Numbered from the stretch's first letter, positions 34,928 to 43,710 are shown. The stretch: DNA of 64,000 bases from Phocaeicola fibrisolvens (GCF_025567125.1 NZ_JAOQJI010000012.1:33595-97594), one strand, 5' to 3'. The notes: a model not told the origin generated them from the letters alone. Made by a program: numbers and translations.

Positions 34928-36517
34928 ATGAAAATCAGAAAATATATATTAACGTGTTTTTGTGGATTAGCTGTATGGACAGCTTTGTCTGCACAGAACA
35001 AACTGCTTGACTCTCCCTCGCGTAAGTTGCAGCTGGCAGAATTTGCCATCTCTAACTTGTATGTCGATAAAGTGGATGAAGATAAATTGGTGGAAACCGC
35101 CATTGTCAGCATGCTTGAAAAGCTCGATCCGCATTCCACTTATTCCGATCCGGAGGAAGTGAAGAGGCTCAATGAACCTTTACAAGGAAATTTCGATGGC
35201 ATCGGTATTCAGTTCAATATGGCTACCGATACACTATTCGTTATTCAGCCCGTGTCGGGAGGACCTTCCGAGAAAGTTGGTATTCTGGCAGGAGATCGTA
35301 TTATCGAAGTTAACGATACGGTAATTGCCGGTGTAAAGATGAATACGGAGGAAGTGATGCGTCGTTTGCGTGGTCCTAAAGGCTCTACAGTGACGGTGAA
35401 AGTACTTCGTGCCGGTGTCAAGGAATTGTTGCCATTTACCATTAAGCGTGACAAGATTCCCGTATACAGTTTGGATGCCTCCTATATGGTGGAAGGTCAG
35501 ATTGGCTATATCCGCGTGAATCGTTTTGCTGCTACTACTGGTAAGGAGTTTACCGATGCACTTCATAAACTTCAGAAACAGGGCATGAAAGACCTGATAC
35601 TTGATTTGCAAGGGAATGGCGGTGGTTACTTGAATGCAGCCATTAGTCTGTGTGACCAAATACTGGGTGAAAAAGAATTGATAGTGTATACCGAGGGCCG
35701 TCGTAATCCGCGTTCGGAGTTTACTGCAAAAGGCGACGGTGATTTCCAGCAGGGCCGTTTGGTGGTACTTGTCGATGAATTTTCGGCTTCGGCCAGTGAG
35801 ATTGTGACCGGAGCTATTCAGGATTGGGATAGAGGAATTGTAGTTGGTCGTCGTACCTTTGGAAAAGGGTTGGTGCAACGTCCCATTGATTTACCCGACG
35901 GGTCAATGATTCGTCTGACAGTGGCCCGTTACTACACCCCTTCAGGACGTTGTATCCAGAAGCCTTATGAGAGTATCGAGAAATATAACAAGGATTTGAT
36001 TGACCGTTATAATCGGGGAGAGATGATGAGTGCCGACAGCATTCATTTTCCTGATTCACTCAAGGCAAAGACCTTGAAATTGGGACGTACGGTGTATGGG
36101 GGAGGAGGCATCATGCCTGATTATTTTGTGCCTATTGATACCACAATGTATACCGATTATTATTTGTCGCTTCGTGATAAAGGAGCCATGGTACAATTGA
36201 ATATCAAACTTATTGACCGTTACCGGAAGGAATGGCTCAGGCGGTATAAGAATTTTGAGCGTTTTAACCGTGAGTTTGAGGTGACAAAAGAAATGCTTGA
36301 TGAACTAGTGGCTCAAGGAACTTCCATGGGCATTACTTATAACGAAACGCAGTTTCACACAGCCTTACCTTTAGTCAAGACCCAGCTGAAAGCTTTGTTG
36401 GCCCGTGACATTTGGGATATGAATGAATATTTCCAGGTGATTAATCAGTTGAATGAGAGCATGAAAAAAGCCGTAGAGTTGTTGCGTCAGCCAGGAATGA
36501 ATTTTCCCAAGAGGTAG
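34928..36517 (+). CDS. C-terminal processing protease, S41 family
   Basis: Periplasmic serine protease of 529 residues. The signal peptide spans about 1-21, ending ALSAQ. A PDZ domain lies near 90-170 (GIGIQFNMATDTLFVIQPV and AGDRIIEVNDT), then the S41 catalytic core with the Ser in DEFSASASEI and the Lys in TFGKGLVQ, giving a Ser-Lys dyad. A C-terminal helical region follows. It probably trims or degrades envelope proteins with exposed C-termini. Last gene before a very strong hairpin terminator. Confidence 0.93.
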   Translation: MKIRKYILTCFCGLAVWTALSAQNKLLDSPSRKLQLAEFAISNLYVDKVDEDKLVETAIVSMLEKLDPHSTYSDPEEVKRLNEPLQGNFDGIGIQFNMATDTLFVIQPVSGGPSEKVGILAGDRIIEVNDTVIAGVKMNTEEVMRRLRGPKGSTVTVKVLRAGVKELLPFTIKRDKIPVYSLDASYMVEGQIGYIRVNRFAATTGKEFTDALHKLQKQGMKDLILDLQGNGGGYLNAAISLCDQILGEKELIVYTEGRRNPRSEFTAKGDGDFQQGRLVVLVDEFSASASEIVTGAIQDWDRGIVVGRRTFGKGLVQRPIDLPDGSMIRLTVARYYTPSGRCIQKPYESIEKYNKDLIDRYNRGEMMSADSIHFPDSLKAKTLKLGRTVYGGGGIMPDYFVPIDTTMYTDYYLSLRDKGAMVQLNIKLIDRYRKEWLRRYKNFERFNREFEVTKEMLDELVAQGTSMGITYNETQFHTALPLVKTQLKALLARDIWDMNEYFQVINQLNESMKKAVELLRQPGMNFPKR

Positions 36518-36568
36518 AACCTGATGAATACTTTTATGTTTTGGATAAAATGAAAGCATGTGCTCTAT

Positions 36569-36635
36569 AAAGCGCAAAGGCATTTGAATCAAAGCATTTT
36601 TATGTTTTTGATTCAAATGCCTTTGCGCTTTTTCT
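36569..36635 (+). terminator. Very long perfect hairpin terminator after the S41 protease
   Basis: A 25-bp perfect inverted repeat (36569-36593 and 36607-36631) around a 13-base loop is followed by T-rich sequence. The arms begin AAAGCGCAAAGG and end CCTTTGCGCTTT. It is symmetrical, but genes on both sides run plus, so it most likely terminates the upstream operon and insulates frdC. Confidence 0.88.
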
Positions 36636-36682
36636 TGCTCTTCAAATCGCTTTTTTTGATTACAGAATTTTTTCCATAATCT

Positions 36683-36714
36683 GTTGTATTATCTGAATAA
36701 ATCTTCTAATTTTG
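36683..36714 (+). promoter_or_regulatory. Promoter of frdCAB
   Basis: A -33 GTTG (36683-36686), a 20-base spacer and a perfect -7 TAATTTTG (36707-36714) lie 69 bases before the frdC start. The leader is AT-rich, as is common for highly translated Bacteroides genes. Confidence 0.72.
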
Positions 36715-36783
36715 CATCATCAATTGGACTGTGGAATACGAATTTATAGTTCTAACAATTAAATAATTTAAATTCAATCATTT

Positions 36784-37473
36784 ATGTGGTTAAGTAATTC
36801 ATCTATTGGAAGGAAAGTGGTGATGAGCGTCACAGGTATCGCCCTTGTCCTGTTTCTGACATTTCACATGGCGATGAACTGTGTTGCTTTGTTCTCAGGC
36901 GAGGCATACAACATGGTTTGTGAGTTCCTCGGCGCTAACTGGTATGCACTGGTAGCTACTGTCGGACTGGCTGCCTTGTTTGTAATTCACATCATCTACG
37001 CTTTCTGGCTGACGATGTTGAACCGTGCTGCACGTGGTCACGAACGTTATGCGGTGACAGCAAAACCGAAAAACGTGGAATGGGCATCTCAGAACATGCT
37101 GGTACTGGGTATCATCGTTATCTTGGGTTTGGCTCTTCACTTTGTGAACTTTTGGAGCAAAATGCAGTTCGCTGAAATCGTGGGCAACCCGATGATGGGA
37201 GGTCTTCATGCAGCCGACGGTTATGGCTACATCCTGCAGACATTCTCTAATCCGGTGTTCTTTGTACTGTACATCATCTGGCTGATTGCTTTGTGGTTCC
37301 ATTTGACTCACGGATTCTGGAGTGCTATGCAGACCCTGGGTTGGAACAACACCATCTGGATTAACCGCTGGAAATGCATCTCAAATATCTATTCTACTAT
37401 CATCGTTCTTGGTTTTATGGTAGTAGCAGTTGTGTTCTTCTTGAAGAGCCTGATGGGTTGCGGTGCTTGCTAA
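36784..37473 (+). CDS. frdC: Fumarate reductase / succinate dehydrogenase cytochrome b subunit
   Basis: Membrane anchor of 229 residues with five hydrophobic helices that binds heme b and menaquinone and holds the FrdAB head on the inner face. Conserved His residues occur within the helices (LTFHMAMNC, VIHIIYAF, ALHFVNFW, WFHLTHGFW), which fits di-heme ligation of a class B, single-anchor complex. It is first of three genes (C, A, B) in one operon. In gut Bacteroides this complex mainly works as fumarate reductase in anaerobic energy conservation and succinate formation. Confidence 0.95.
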   Translation: MWLSNSSIGRKVVMSVTGIALVLFLTFHMAMNCVALFSGEAYNMVCEFLGANWYALVATVGLAALFVIHIIYAFWLTMLNRAARGHERYAVTAKPKNVEWASQNMLVLGIIVILGLALHFVNFWSKMQFAEIVGNPMMGGLHAADGYGYILQTFSNPVFFVLYIIWLIALWFHLTHGFWSAMQTLGWNNTIWINRWKCISNIYSTIIVLGFMVVAVVFFLKSLMGCGAC

Positions 37474-37506
37474 TTTAAGTGTAACTGATTAAATTGAAAA
37501 AACATT

Positions 37507-39489
37507 ATGACTAAGATACTTGATTCTAAGATTCCTGAAGGCCCGATAGCTGAGAAATGGACCAATTATAAAGCTCACCAGAAACTGGTGAACCCGGCTA
37601 ACAAACGTCGCCTGGACATCATCGTGGTAGGTACTGGTTTGGCAGGTGCTTCTGCTGCTGCTTCTCTGGGTGAAATGGGATTTCGCGTATTTAACTTCTG
37701 TATTCAGGACTCTCCGCGTCGTGCACACTCTATTGCTGCACAGGGTGGTATCAACGCAGCCAAGAACTATCAGAACGACGGTGACTCTGTATATCGTCTG
37801 TTCTATGATACAGTGAAAGGTGGTGACTACCGTGCACGTGAAGCTAACGTATATCGTTTGGCTGAAGTGTCAAACAACATCATCGACCAGTGCGTGGCAC
37901 AGGGTGTTCCTTTCGCTCGTGAATACGGTGGTACACTGGCTAACCGTTCATTCGGTGGTGCACAGGTATCTCGTACTTTCTATGCCAAAGGTCAGACGGG
38001 TCAGCAGCTGTTGCTGGGTGCATACTCTGCATTGAGCCGTCAGGTAGGTGCAGGTACTGTAAAACTGTACACTCGTTATGAAATGGAAGACATCGTCATC
38101 GTAGACGGTCGTGCACGTGGTATCATTGCCAAGAACCTGGTAACGGGTAAGCTGGAACGTTTCGCAGCCCATGCAGTGGTAATCGCTACTGGTGGTTACG
38201 GTAACACTTACTTCCTGTCTACCAACGCCATGGCTTGTAACTGTACAGCTGCCATGTCTTGCTACCGTAAAGGTGCCTTGTTTGCCAATCCGGCTTACGT
38301 ACAGATCCACCCGACTTGTATCCCGGTACACGGTGACAAGCAGTCTAAGTTGACTTTGATGTCTGAATCTTTGCGTAACGACGGTCGTATCTGGGTTCCG
38401 AAGAAACTGGAAGATGCCAAAGCATTGCAGGCAGGTACCATGAAGCCGACAGACATCCCTGAAGAAGACCGTGACTACTATTTGGAACGTCGTTATCCGG
38501 CATTCGGTAACCTGGTTCCGCGTGACGTAGCTTCACGTGCTGCCAAGGAACGTTGCGACCATGGTTTTGGTGTGAACAACACCGGTCTGGCTGTTTATCT
38601 GGACTTCTCTGAATGTATCGAACGTCTGGGCTTGGATGTAGTTCGTCAACGTTACGGTAACCTCTTCGATATGTATGAAGAAATCACTGACGTCAATCCG
38701 GGTGAAGTAGGAAAAGAAATTAACGGTGTGAAATACTATAACCCGATGATGATTTATCCGGCTATCCACTATACAATGGGTGGTATTTGGGTAGACTATG
38801 AACTGCAGACTACTATCAAGGGTCTGTTTGCCATCGGTGAATGTAACTTCTCTGATCACGGTGCCAACCGTCTGGGTGCATCTGCATTGATGCAGGGTCT
38901 GGCCGACGGTTATTTCGTATTGCCTTACACTATCCAGAACTATCTGGCCGACCAGATTACCGTTCCTCGTTTCTCTACCGACCTGCCTGAATTTGCAGAA
39001 GCAGAAAAGGCTGTTCAGGACAAGATTGACCACCTGATGAACATCAAGGGTAAGAAGTCTGTCGATTCTATCCACAAGGAATTGGGTCGTGTGATGTGGG
39101 AATACGTCGGAATGGGACGTACGGCAGAAGGCTTGAAGACTGGTCTGGCCAAGCTGAAAGAAATCCGTAAGGAATTCGAAACCGAACTGTTCATCCCGGG
39201 TTCTAAGGAAGGTATGAACATTGAGCTGGATAAAGCTATCCGTCTGAACGACTTCATCACAATGGGTGAGCTGATTGCTTACGATGCATTGAACCGTAAC
39301 GAATCTTGCGGTGGTCACTTCCGTGAAGAATACCAGACTGAAGAAGGTGAAGCAAAACGTGATGATGCCAACTTCTTCTACGTAGCTTGCTGGGAATACC
39401 AGGGAAGCGACGACAAGGCTCCGGTATTGTACAAAGAACCGCTGGTTTACGAAGCTATCAAAGTACAGACTCGTAACTATAAGAGCTAA
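37507..39489 (+). CDS. frdA: Fumarate reductase / succinate dehydrogenase flavoprotein subunit
   Basis: Catalytic subunit, 660 residues, with covalent FAD. The N-terminal dinucleotide fold is VVGTGLAGASAAASLGEMG, and the flavinylated His is in RRAHSIAAQGGINAA. HPTCIPVHG and the active-site Arg region (GNLVPRDVASRAA) are present. The GECNFSDHGANRLGASALMQGLADG segment region is the expected FAD-binding C-terminal motif. It lies 33 bases after frdC and 35 before frdB. Strong codon bias towards C- and T-ending codons suggests high expression. Confidence 0.97.
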   Translation: MTKILDSKIPEGPIAEKWTNYKAHQKLVNPANKRRLDIIVVGTGLAGASAAASLGEMGFRVFNFCIQDSPRRAHSIAAQGGINAAKNYQNDGDSVYRLFYDTVKGGDYRAREANVYRLAEVSNNIIDQCVAQGVPFAREYGGTLANRSFGGAQVSRTFYAKGQTGQQLLLGAYSALSRQVGAGTVKLYTRYEMEDIVIVDGRARGIIAKNLVTGKLERFAAHAVVIATGGYGNTYFLSTNAMACNCTAAMSCYRKGALFANPAYVQIHPTCIPVHGDKQSKLTLMSESLRNDGRIWVPKKLEDAKALQAGTMKPTDIPEEDRDYYLERRYPAFGNLVPRDVASRAAKERCDHGFGVNNTGLAVYLDFSECIERLGLDVVRQRYGNLFDMYEEITDVNPGEVGKEINGVKYYNPMMIYPAIHYTMGGIWVDYELQTTIKGLFAIGECNFSDHGANRLGASALMQGLADGYFVLPYTIQNYLADQITVPRFSTDLPEFAEAEKAVQDKIDHLMNIKGKKSVDSIHKELGRVMWEYVGMGRTAEGLKTGLAKLKEIRKEFETELFIPGSKEGMNIELDKAIRLNDFITMGELIAYDALNRNESCGGHFREEYQTEEGEAKRDDANFFYVACWEYQGSDDKAPVLYKEPLVYEAIKVQTRNYKS

Positions 39490-39524
39490 TCAGTGAAGTT
39501 AAACAATTAAAGAATCTAAGTAAA

Positions 39525-40280
39525 ATGGATAAAAATATATCATTTACGCTGAAAATTTGGCGTCAGAACGGACCTAAGGATAAAGGTCATTTCGATACAT
39601 TCCAGATGAAGGATATCCCGGGTGATACTTCTTTCCTGGAAATGCTGGATATCTTGAACGAACAGCTCATCGAAGCAGGAAAAGAACCGATTGTATTCGA
39701 CCACGACTGTCGTGAAGGTATCTGCGGTATGTGCTCATTGTATATCAACGGACATCCTCACGGACCTGCTACAGGCGCTACTACCTGCCAGATTTACATG
39801 CGTCGTTTCAATGACGGCGATGTGATTACGGTGGAACCGTGGCGTTCTGCCGGTTTCCCGGTCATCAAGGACTTGATGGTTGACCGTTCGGCATACGACA
39901 AAATCATGCAGGCTGGTGGTTTCATCAGCGTGCGTACGGGTGCTCCTCAGGATGCCAACGCTATCCTGATTCCGAAGACCGTTGCCGATGAAGCCATGGA
40001 CGCTGCCACTTGTATCGGTTGTGGTGCTTGTGTAGCTGCTTGTAAGAACGGTTCAGCCATGCTGTTCGTTTCTGCCAAGGTGAGCCAGTTGAACCTGCTG
40101 CCTCAGGGCAAGCCGGAAGCATTGCGCCGTGCAAAGGCCATGATTGCCAAGATGGACGAGCTGGGCTTCGGTAACTGTACGAACACTCGTGCCTGCGAAG
40201 CTGAATGTCCGAAATGCGTATCTATCAGCAACATCGCCCGTTTGAACCGCGATTTTATCAAGGCCAAACTGAAAGACTAA
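39525..40280 (+). CDS. frdB: Fumarate reductase / succinate dehydrogenase iron-sulfur subunit
   Basis: Electron-transfer subunit of 251 residues with three clusters. The N-terminal ferredoxin domain has the 2Fe-2S ligands in CREGICGMC plus a later Cys in TTCQIY. The C-terminal domain has CIGCGACVAAC for the 4Fe-4S cluster and further Cys in CTNTRACEAECPKC for the 3Fe-4S cluster. It carries electrons between quinol in FrdC and FAD in FrdA. Last gene of frdCAB, followed by a strong terminator. Confidence 0.97.
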   Translation: MDKNISFTLKIWRQNGPKDKGHFDTFQMKDIPGDTSFLEMLDILNEQLIEAGKEPIVFDHDCREGICGMCSLYINGHPHGPATGATTCQIYMRRFNDGDVITVEPWRSAGFPVIKDLMVDRSAYDKIMQAGGFISVRTGAPQDANAILIPKTVADEAMDAATCIGCGACVAACKNGSAMLFVSAKVSQLNLLPQGKPEALRRAKAMIAKMDELGFGNCTNTRACEAECPKCVSISNIARLNRDFIKAKLKD

Positions 40281-40302
40281 TTGTCAACTATTTCTGAATA
40301 AA

Positions 40303-40350
40303 CAAAGATTCGCCCCGGAGCAGATATTGTTTCGGGGCGAATTGTTTTTT
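40303..40350 (+). terminator. Terminator of frdCAB
   Basis: A ten-bp perfect stem ATTCGCCCCG (40308-40317) / CGGGGCGAAT (40333-40342) is followed by a T-run at 40345-40350. Confidence 0.9.
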
Positions 40351-40395
40351 CTATTGCTAAATAGTTTTAAAAAGCTGAAAATCAAGCTGTGAATA

Positions 40396-40427
40396 CTTGC
40401 ATAGAATAAGTGTTATTCTTACATTTG
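40396..40427 (+). promoter_or_regulatory. Orphan promoter with an internal palindromic operator
   Basis: CTTG (40396-40399), a 20-base spacer and a perfect -7 TACATTTG (40420-40427) form a plus-strand promoter with no coding gene behind it. The spacer holds a 17-bp palindrome AGAATAAGTGTTATTCT (40403-40419), placed where a bound repressor would block RNA polymerase. Confidence 0.65.
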
Positions 40428-40430
40428 TCA

Positions 40431-40499
40431 CGTGATTTTTTTCATAGTATTAGATTTAAGGTTAACAAGGTTGGGAGAAAGCGTTCTCCCATTTTTTTT
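40431..40499 (+). ncRNA. Candidate small RNA, about 70 nt
   Basis: Transcription from the orphan promoter would start near 40431. It would stop at a strong intrinsic terminator: stem GGGAGAA (40473-40479) / TTCTCCC (40484-40490), tetraloop AGCG, and a run of eight T (40492-40499). The T-run is on the plus strand, so the hairpin does not serve dprA, which converges from the other side. The transcript has no good coding frame with a start and ribosome site. No known RNA family was recognised. Confidence 0.5.
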
Positions 40500-40505
40500 G
40501 CCCGT

Positions 40506-41618
40506 TTATGTCATCTTATAGACTCCTCCTGCCAAAGCGCGGACCACGCCTTTCATTTCCAGATTGAACAGCAGGCTGGTCATGCGGTTGATAGCGATGT
40601 TGGTCTCCACCACGAGTGTGTTGACCTGAATGCCATCGGGGTGTTTCTTTAAATGAGTGACCACCTGTTCTTCTTCGGGTGTCAGTTCCGGGAAAAGCTG
40701 TCGCTGGACGACTTGGGGAACAACGGGGGTATGGTCCCAGTTCATGGCTTTTACCACGTCTTCTGCGCTCTGTATCAAGGCGGCGCGGTTTTTTTGTATC
40801 AGTACGTTGCAGCCCGTGGAGTAGGTATCGCCCACACGGCCCGGAAAGGCGAAACAGTCGCGCTGGTAGCTTTCGGCAATTTCCGCTGTAATCAAAGAAC
40901 CTCCCTTGGGACCAGATTCCACCACGAGGGTGGCGTCGCTGAGCCCGGCTACGATGCGGTTGCGCTTCACGAAGTTTTGTCGGTCGGGATTGGTGCCGCT
41001 CATGAATTCGGTAAGCAGTCCGCCCTGCGTCAGCATTTCGGTAGCCGTGCGGCGGTGTACGGCAGGATAGATGCGGTCTAGCCCGTGAGCCAGTACGCCG
41101 ACGGTGTCGAAGCCGCGGGAGAGGGCTTCCCGGTGGGCGTGAATATCAATGCCGTAGGCCAGTCCGCTCACAATCAGCGTGTCGGGCAGCAGAGTGCTGA
41201 GCTCCTGCATGAACCGCTGGCAGAGCGATTTGCCGTAGTCGGTGGCGTTTCGGGTACCCACGATGCTCAGAATGTGCCGGCTGTTCAAGTTGGCCGAGCC
41301 TTTGTAGAACAGCACGAGCGGGGCGTCGGGACATTCGCGGAGGCGGGAAGGATAGGTTTCGTCGTCTTCGGTCAGGCATTGAATCTGATGTTTCTGTGCA
41401 AACGACAGTTCAGCTTCGCACACGCGGAACACTTCGGTATGCTGGAAGGCGGTAGCTATCTTGGGTGACAGGCCGGGGATGAGGGCCGGCAGTTCGCGGG
41501 CATGTTCAAAAAGTTTTGTGGCACTTCCGGCAGCCTGAATCAGGTGGCGGGCACTTACCAGACCGATGCCGGGCAGAAGGGGCAGGGCCAAACGGCAGAG
41601 GAGTTCTTTTTCGTTCAT
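40506..41618 (-). CDS. dprA: DNA-processing protein DprA
   Basis: Binds incoming single-stranded DNA and loads RecA during transformation in competent species; widely kept in non-competent ones. It has 370 residues. An N-terminal SAM/HhH-like region (about 1-60), a Rossmann-like core (about 75-285) with the nucleotide-binding motif SIVGTRNATDYG, LIVSGLAYGID and the PKGGSLITAE segment, and a C-terminal winged helix (about 305-368) are seen. It overlaps the thioesterase gene upstream by four bases, so the two are coupled. Confidence 0.95.
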   Translation of the reverse strand: MNEKELLCRLALPLLPGIGLVSARHLIQAAGSATKLFEHARELPALIPGLSPKIATAFQHTEVFRVCEAELSFAQKHQIQCLTEDDETYPSRLRECPDAPLVLFYKGSANLNSRHILSIVGTRNATDYGKSLCQRFMQELSTLLPDTLIVSGLAYGIDIHAHREALSRGFDTVGVLAHGLDRIYPAVHRRTATEMLTQGGLLTEFMSGTNPDRQNFVKRNRIVAGLSDATLVVESGPKGGSLITAEIAESYQRDCFAFPGRVGDTYSTGCNVLIQKNRAALIQSAEDVVKAMNWDHTPVVPQVVQRQLFPELTPEEEQVVTHLKKHPDGIQVNTLVVETNIAINRMTSLLFNLEMKGVVRALAGGVYKMT

Positions 41619-42019
41619 TTCAGGTAAGGCGCAAAGATTTCATTGAACAGGGGGCTGTCGCCCAGTCGTCCGTTAATGACACACACGGTTTCTACGGTCG
41701 ATTTGATGACGGGTTTCAGGTCGGGCAGACGGTAGATGTCCTGTACAAAGACGTATTTGATACCTTCTTTGCGGAGAGCCAGCCGGGAAATGAACTCGTC
41801 ACCGCTGGTCAGCGGGGTCTTGAAGGCCATGTTCAGGCGGGCTACCACGGGGTCGATGCCTTGCTGGTGGAGCTGGGCGAAACTGACGCCGACGGAGGTC
41901 AGAAACTCATGGCGGGTATGCTCGATGTAGTGCTGGTAATTTGCGTTGTTGACGATTCCTTGCAGGTCACATTCATAGTCGCGGACCTTCATTTTCAGTT
42001 CAAAGATGTAATTCTCCAT
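41615..42019 (-). CDS. Acyl-CoA thioesterase, hot-dog fold (4HBT/YbgC type)
   Basis: A 134-residue cytoplasmic hot-dog protein. The active-site segment CDLQGIVNNANYQHYIEH matches the Dxx-G-V-x-N-x-x-Y pattern of 4-hydroxybenzoyl-CoA thioesterase relatives, with the catalytic Asp present. It hydrolyses an acyl-CoA or acyl-ACP of unknown identity. It starts divergently from dus, with a -7 element TATCTTTG 25 bases upstream, and runs into dprA with a four-base overlap. Confidence 0.9.
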   Translation of the reverse strand: MENYIFELKMKVRDYECDLQGIVNNANYQHYIEHTRHEFLTSVGVSFAQLHQQGIDPVVARLNMAFKTPLTSGDEFISRLALRKEGIKYVFVQDIYRLPDLKPVIKSTVETVCVINGRLGDSPLFNEIFAPYLK

Positions 42020-42043
42020 GCGGGTGAGATTTATGTATTTCTA

Positions 42044-42051
42044 CAAAGATA
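42044..42051 (-). promoter_or_regulatory. -7 element for the thioesterase-dprA unit
   Basis: TATCTTTG on the minus strand is a perfect consensus match. It lies 12 bases from the divergent -7 element of dus, so the two promoters overlap and may compete. Confidence 0.6.
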
Positions 42052-42063
42052 AGGAATTATTCC

Positions 42064-42071
42064 TATATTTG
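42064..42071 (+). promoter_or_regulatory. -7 element for dus, near-leaderless
   Basis: TATATTTG is a perfect consensus match and ends six bases before the dus ATG at 42078, so the message would start at or next to the start codon. No TTTG lies at the ideal -33 spacing. Confidence 0.55.
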
Positions 42072-42077
42072 CGGAAT

Positions 42078-43016
42078 ATGAAAGAGAATGTACCGGTAAT
42101 TTATGCGGCCCCTTTGCAGGGCTTTACGGAAGCGGCGTGGCGCAATGCCCATGCGCAGTGCTTTGGAGGGGTGGAGGCTTATTATACACCTTTTGTGCGG
42201 CTGGAGAAGGGAGTCATCCGCAACAAGGACAGGCGTGACGTGTCGCCCGAAGAGAATACGGTGCCCCGGCTGATTCCTCAAGTAATTGTCTCGGAGCCGG
42301 AGGAGTTGAGACAGCTGACGGATTTTCTGGCAGGACTGGGCTATCGGGAGCTGGATGTGAACATGGGCTGCCCGTTTCCGCTGATTGTCCGCCGTGGAAA
42401 AGGAGCGGGTATCTTGTCTTCCCCGGAGAAAGTGGCGACTTTGTTGGAGACGATGAAAACCTTTCCGGAGATACGTTTTTCGGTCAAGATGAGATTAGGA
42501 GGACAGGAACCCAACGAATGGAGAGCGCTAGTGCCGTTGCTCAACGGTTCGTGTGTGACGCAGGTCACACTGCATCCACGTATCGGAAAACAGCAGTACA
42601 AGGGAACGGTCGACCGGGAGGCGTTCCGGGCGTTCTATGAGGCTTGTGAGTTGCCGTTGGTCTATAATGGCGATTTGCAGACGGTGGCCGACATCCGGGA
42701 GGTGTTGGAAGCATTTCCCCGGCTGAAAGGGGTGATGCTGGGAAGAGGCCTGCTGGCCAATCCGTCGTTGGCCCTTGCTTTCCGGGAGGGGGAGCTGTCG
42801 GAGGGCGAGTTAAAAGCTCGCGTAGCACGAATGCATCGGCTGATGTACCTGTACTACCATCGGGTGATAGAGGGCGGAGAAGCGCAGCTGCTGGCCAAGC
42901 TGAAGACCTGCTGGGAGTACCTGTTGCCGGATCTGGACAAGAAACGGCGGAAGGCCATCTTGAAGCGCAATCGCTTGGACGGGTATCTGCGGGCAGTGGA
43001 AGAGGCGTTGCGGTGA
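42078..43016 (+). CDS. dus: tRNA-dihydrouridine synthase family protein
   Basis: FMN-dependent reduction of uridines in tRNA D-loops. It has 312 residues from ATG 42078; the open frame extends 20 codons upstream but that part covers the promoter. The TIM-barrel N-terminus reads YAAPLQGFTEAAWR, the FMN and catalytic Cys region is ELDVNMGCPFPLI, and FSVKMRLGG and HPRIGKQQYKG follow. The C-terminal helical domain is short, as in DusB/DusC-like proteins. Which uridine is modified cannot be read from sequence. Confidence 0.93.
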   Translation: MKENVPVIYAAPLQGFTEAAWRNAHAQCFGGVEAYYTPFVRLEKGVIRNKDRRDVSPEENTVPRLIPQVIVSEPEELRQLTDFLAGLGYRELDVNMGCPFPLIVRRGKGAGILSSPEKVATLLETMKTFPEIRFSVKMRLGGQEPNEWRALVPLLNGSCVTQVTLHPRIGKQQYKGTVDREAFRAFYEACELPLVYNGDLQTVADIREVLEAFPRLKGVMLGRGLLANPSLALAFREGELSEGELKARVARMHRLMYLYYHRVIEGGEAQLLAKLKTCWEYLLPDLDKKRRKAILKRNRLDGYLRAVEEALR

Positions 43017-43099
43017 AAGGTATGAAGAACTGAAAAGACTTAACTTTTTTTACAGAAGTAGGATGGTGATTTTGGTATTTCCATCTGTCTCTATTTGAA

Positions 43100-43636
43100 A
43101 TGGAAATCGATTTGCACATGGGAAGAGACAGATTAAATATAGATGAGTTGTTCAAGTTTTATTATAGACCTTTGTGTTTGTATGCCACACATTATGTACA
43201 GGACGTAGAGACGGCCAAAGATATCGTGCAGGATTGCTTTTCGTCTTTGTGGGAAAAGATGAATGATGAAAAGTCCTGTGAGGTAAGTAATATGAAGGCT
43301 TATTTGTATGTGATGGTGAAGAACCGTAGCTTGGATTATTTGAGTCAGGAAAATCTGTTCAAATCGGGAGTCTCGTTTACGGATTTAGAGGAAACCCTGT
43401 TGGATGAGGAGGTGGAGGAACGGAGTGTGATGGAGGCGCGAATGTGGACCGCCATAGATGCCTTGCCTGAGCGTTGCCGTGAGGTCTTTCTTTTGCATAA
43501 ACGGGATGGCCTGAAGTATCAGGAGATTGCTGAAAGGTTTCATATTTCGGTTCATACAGTCGACAGTCATATTCAGAAGGCATTTCGTTTGATACGTGAG
43601 GGGGCATATAAAGTCTATCTATTTCTCTTTAACTAA
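43100..43636 (+). CDS. ECF-type RNA polymerase sigma factor
   Basis: Extracytoplasmic-function sigma factor of 178 residues. Region 2 (about 12-80) has DVETAKDIVQDCFSSLWEKM and region 4 (about 115-170) has the helix-turn-helix YQEIAERFHISVHTVDSHI. An in-frame ATG at residue 7 (MGRDRLNIDE) is an alternative start. A FecR-type anti-sigma gene follows after 74 bases and an STN-type TonB receptor after that, the standard order of a cell-surface signalling system. The sigma factor probably activates the receptor operon. Confidence 0.93.
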   Translation: MEIDLHMGRDRLNIDELFKFYYRPLCLYATHYVQDVETAKDIVQDCFSSLWEKMNDEKSCEVSNMKAYLYVMVKNRSLDYLSQENLFKSGVSFTDLEETLLDEEVEERSVMEARMWTAIDALPERCREVFLLHKRDGLKYQEIAERFHISVHTVDSHIQKAFRLIREGAYKVYLFLFN

Positions 43637-43710
43637 AATTCAGGGTTCTCACGTAGTGATTTTTTGGGTTTCTATTGTCACAGGATTGAACGTATAATAT
43701 CACCAGAAAC

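Noticed and set aside
38533..39318. 261-codon open frame on the minus strand inside frdA
   Set aside because: Antisense to a highly conserved flavoprotein; no domain and unlikely composition.
40427..40436. CACGTG core as a second parS site
   Set aside because: The flanks (TTTGTCACGTGATTTT) do not match the parS palindrome beyond the central bases.
40431..40505. Small peptide frame starting at a GTG in the candidate sRNA
   Set aside because: The frame runs through the terminator hairpin and T-run into dprA, with no ribosome site or typical composition.
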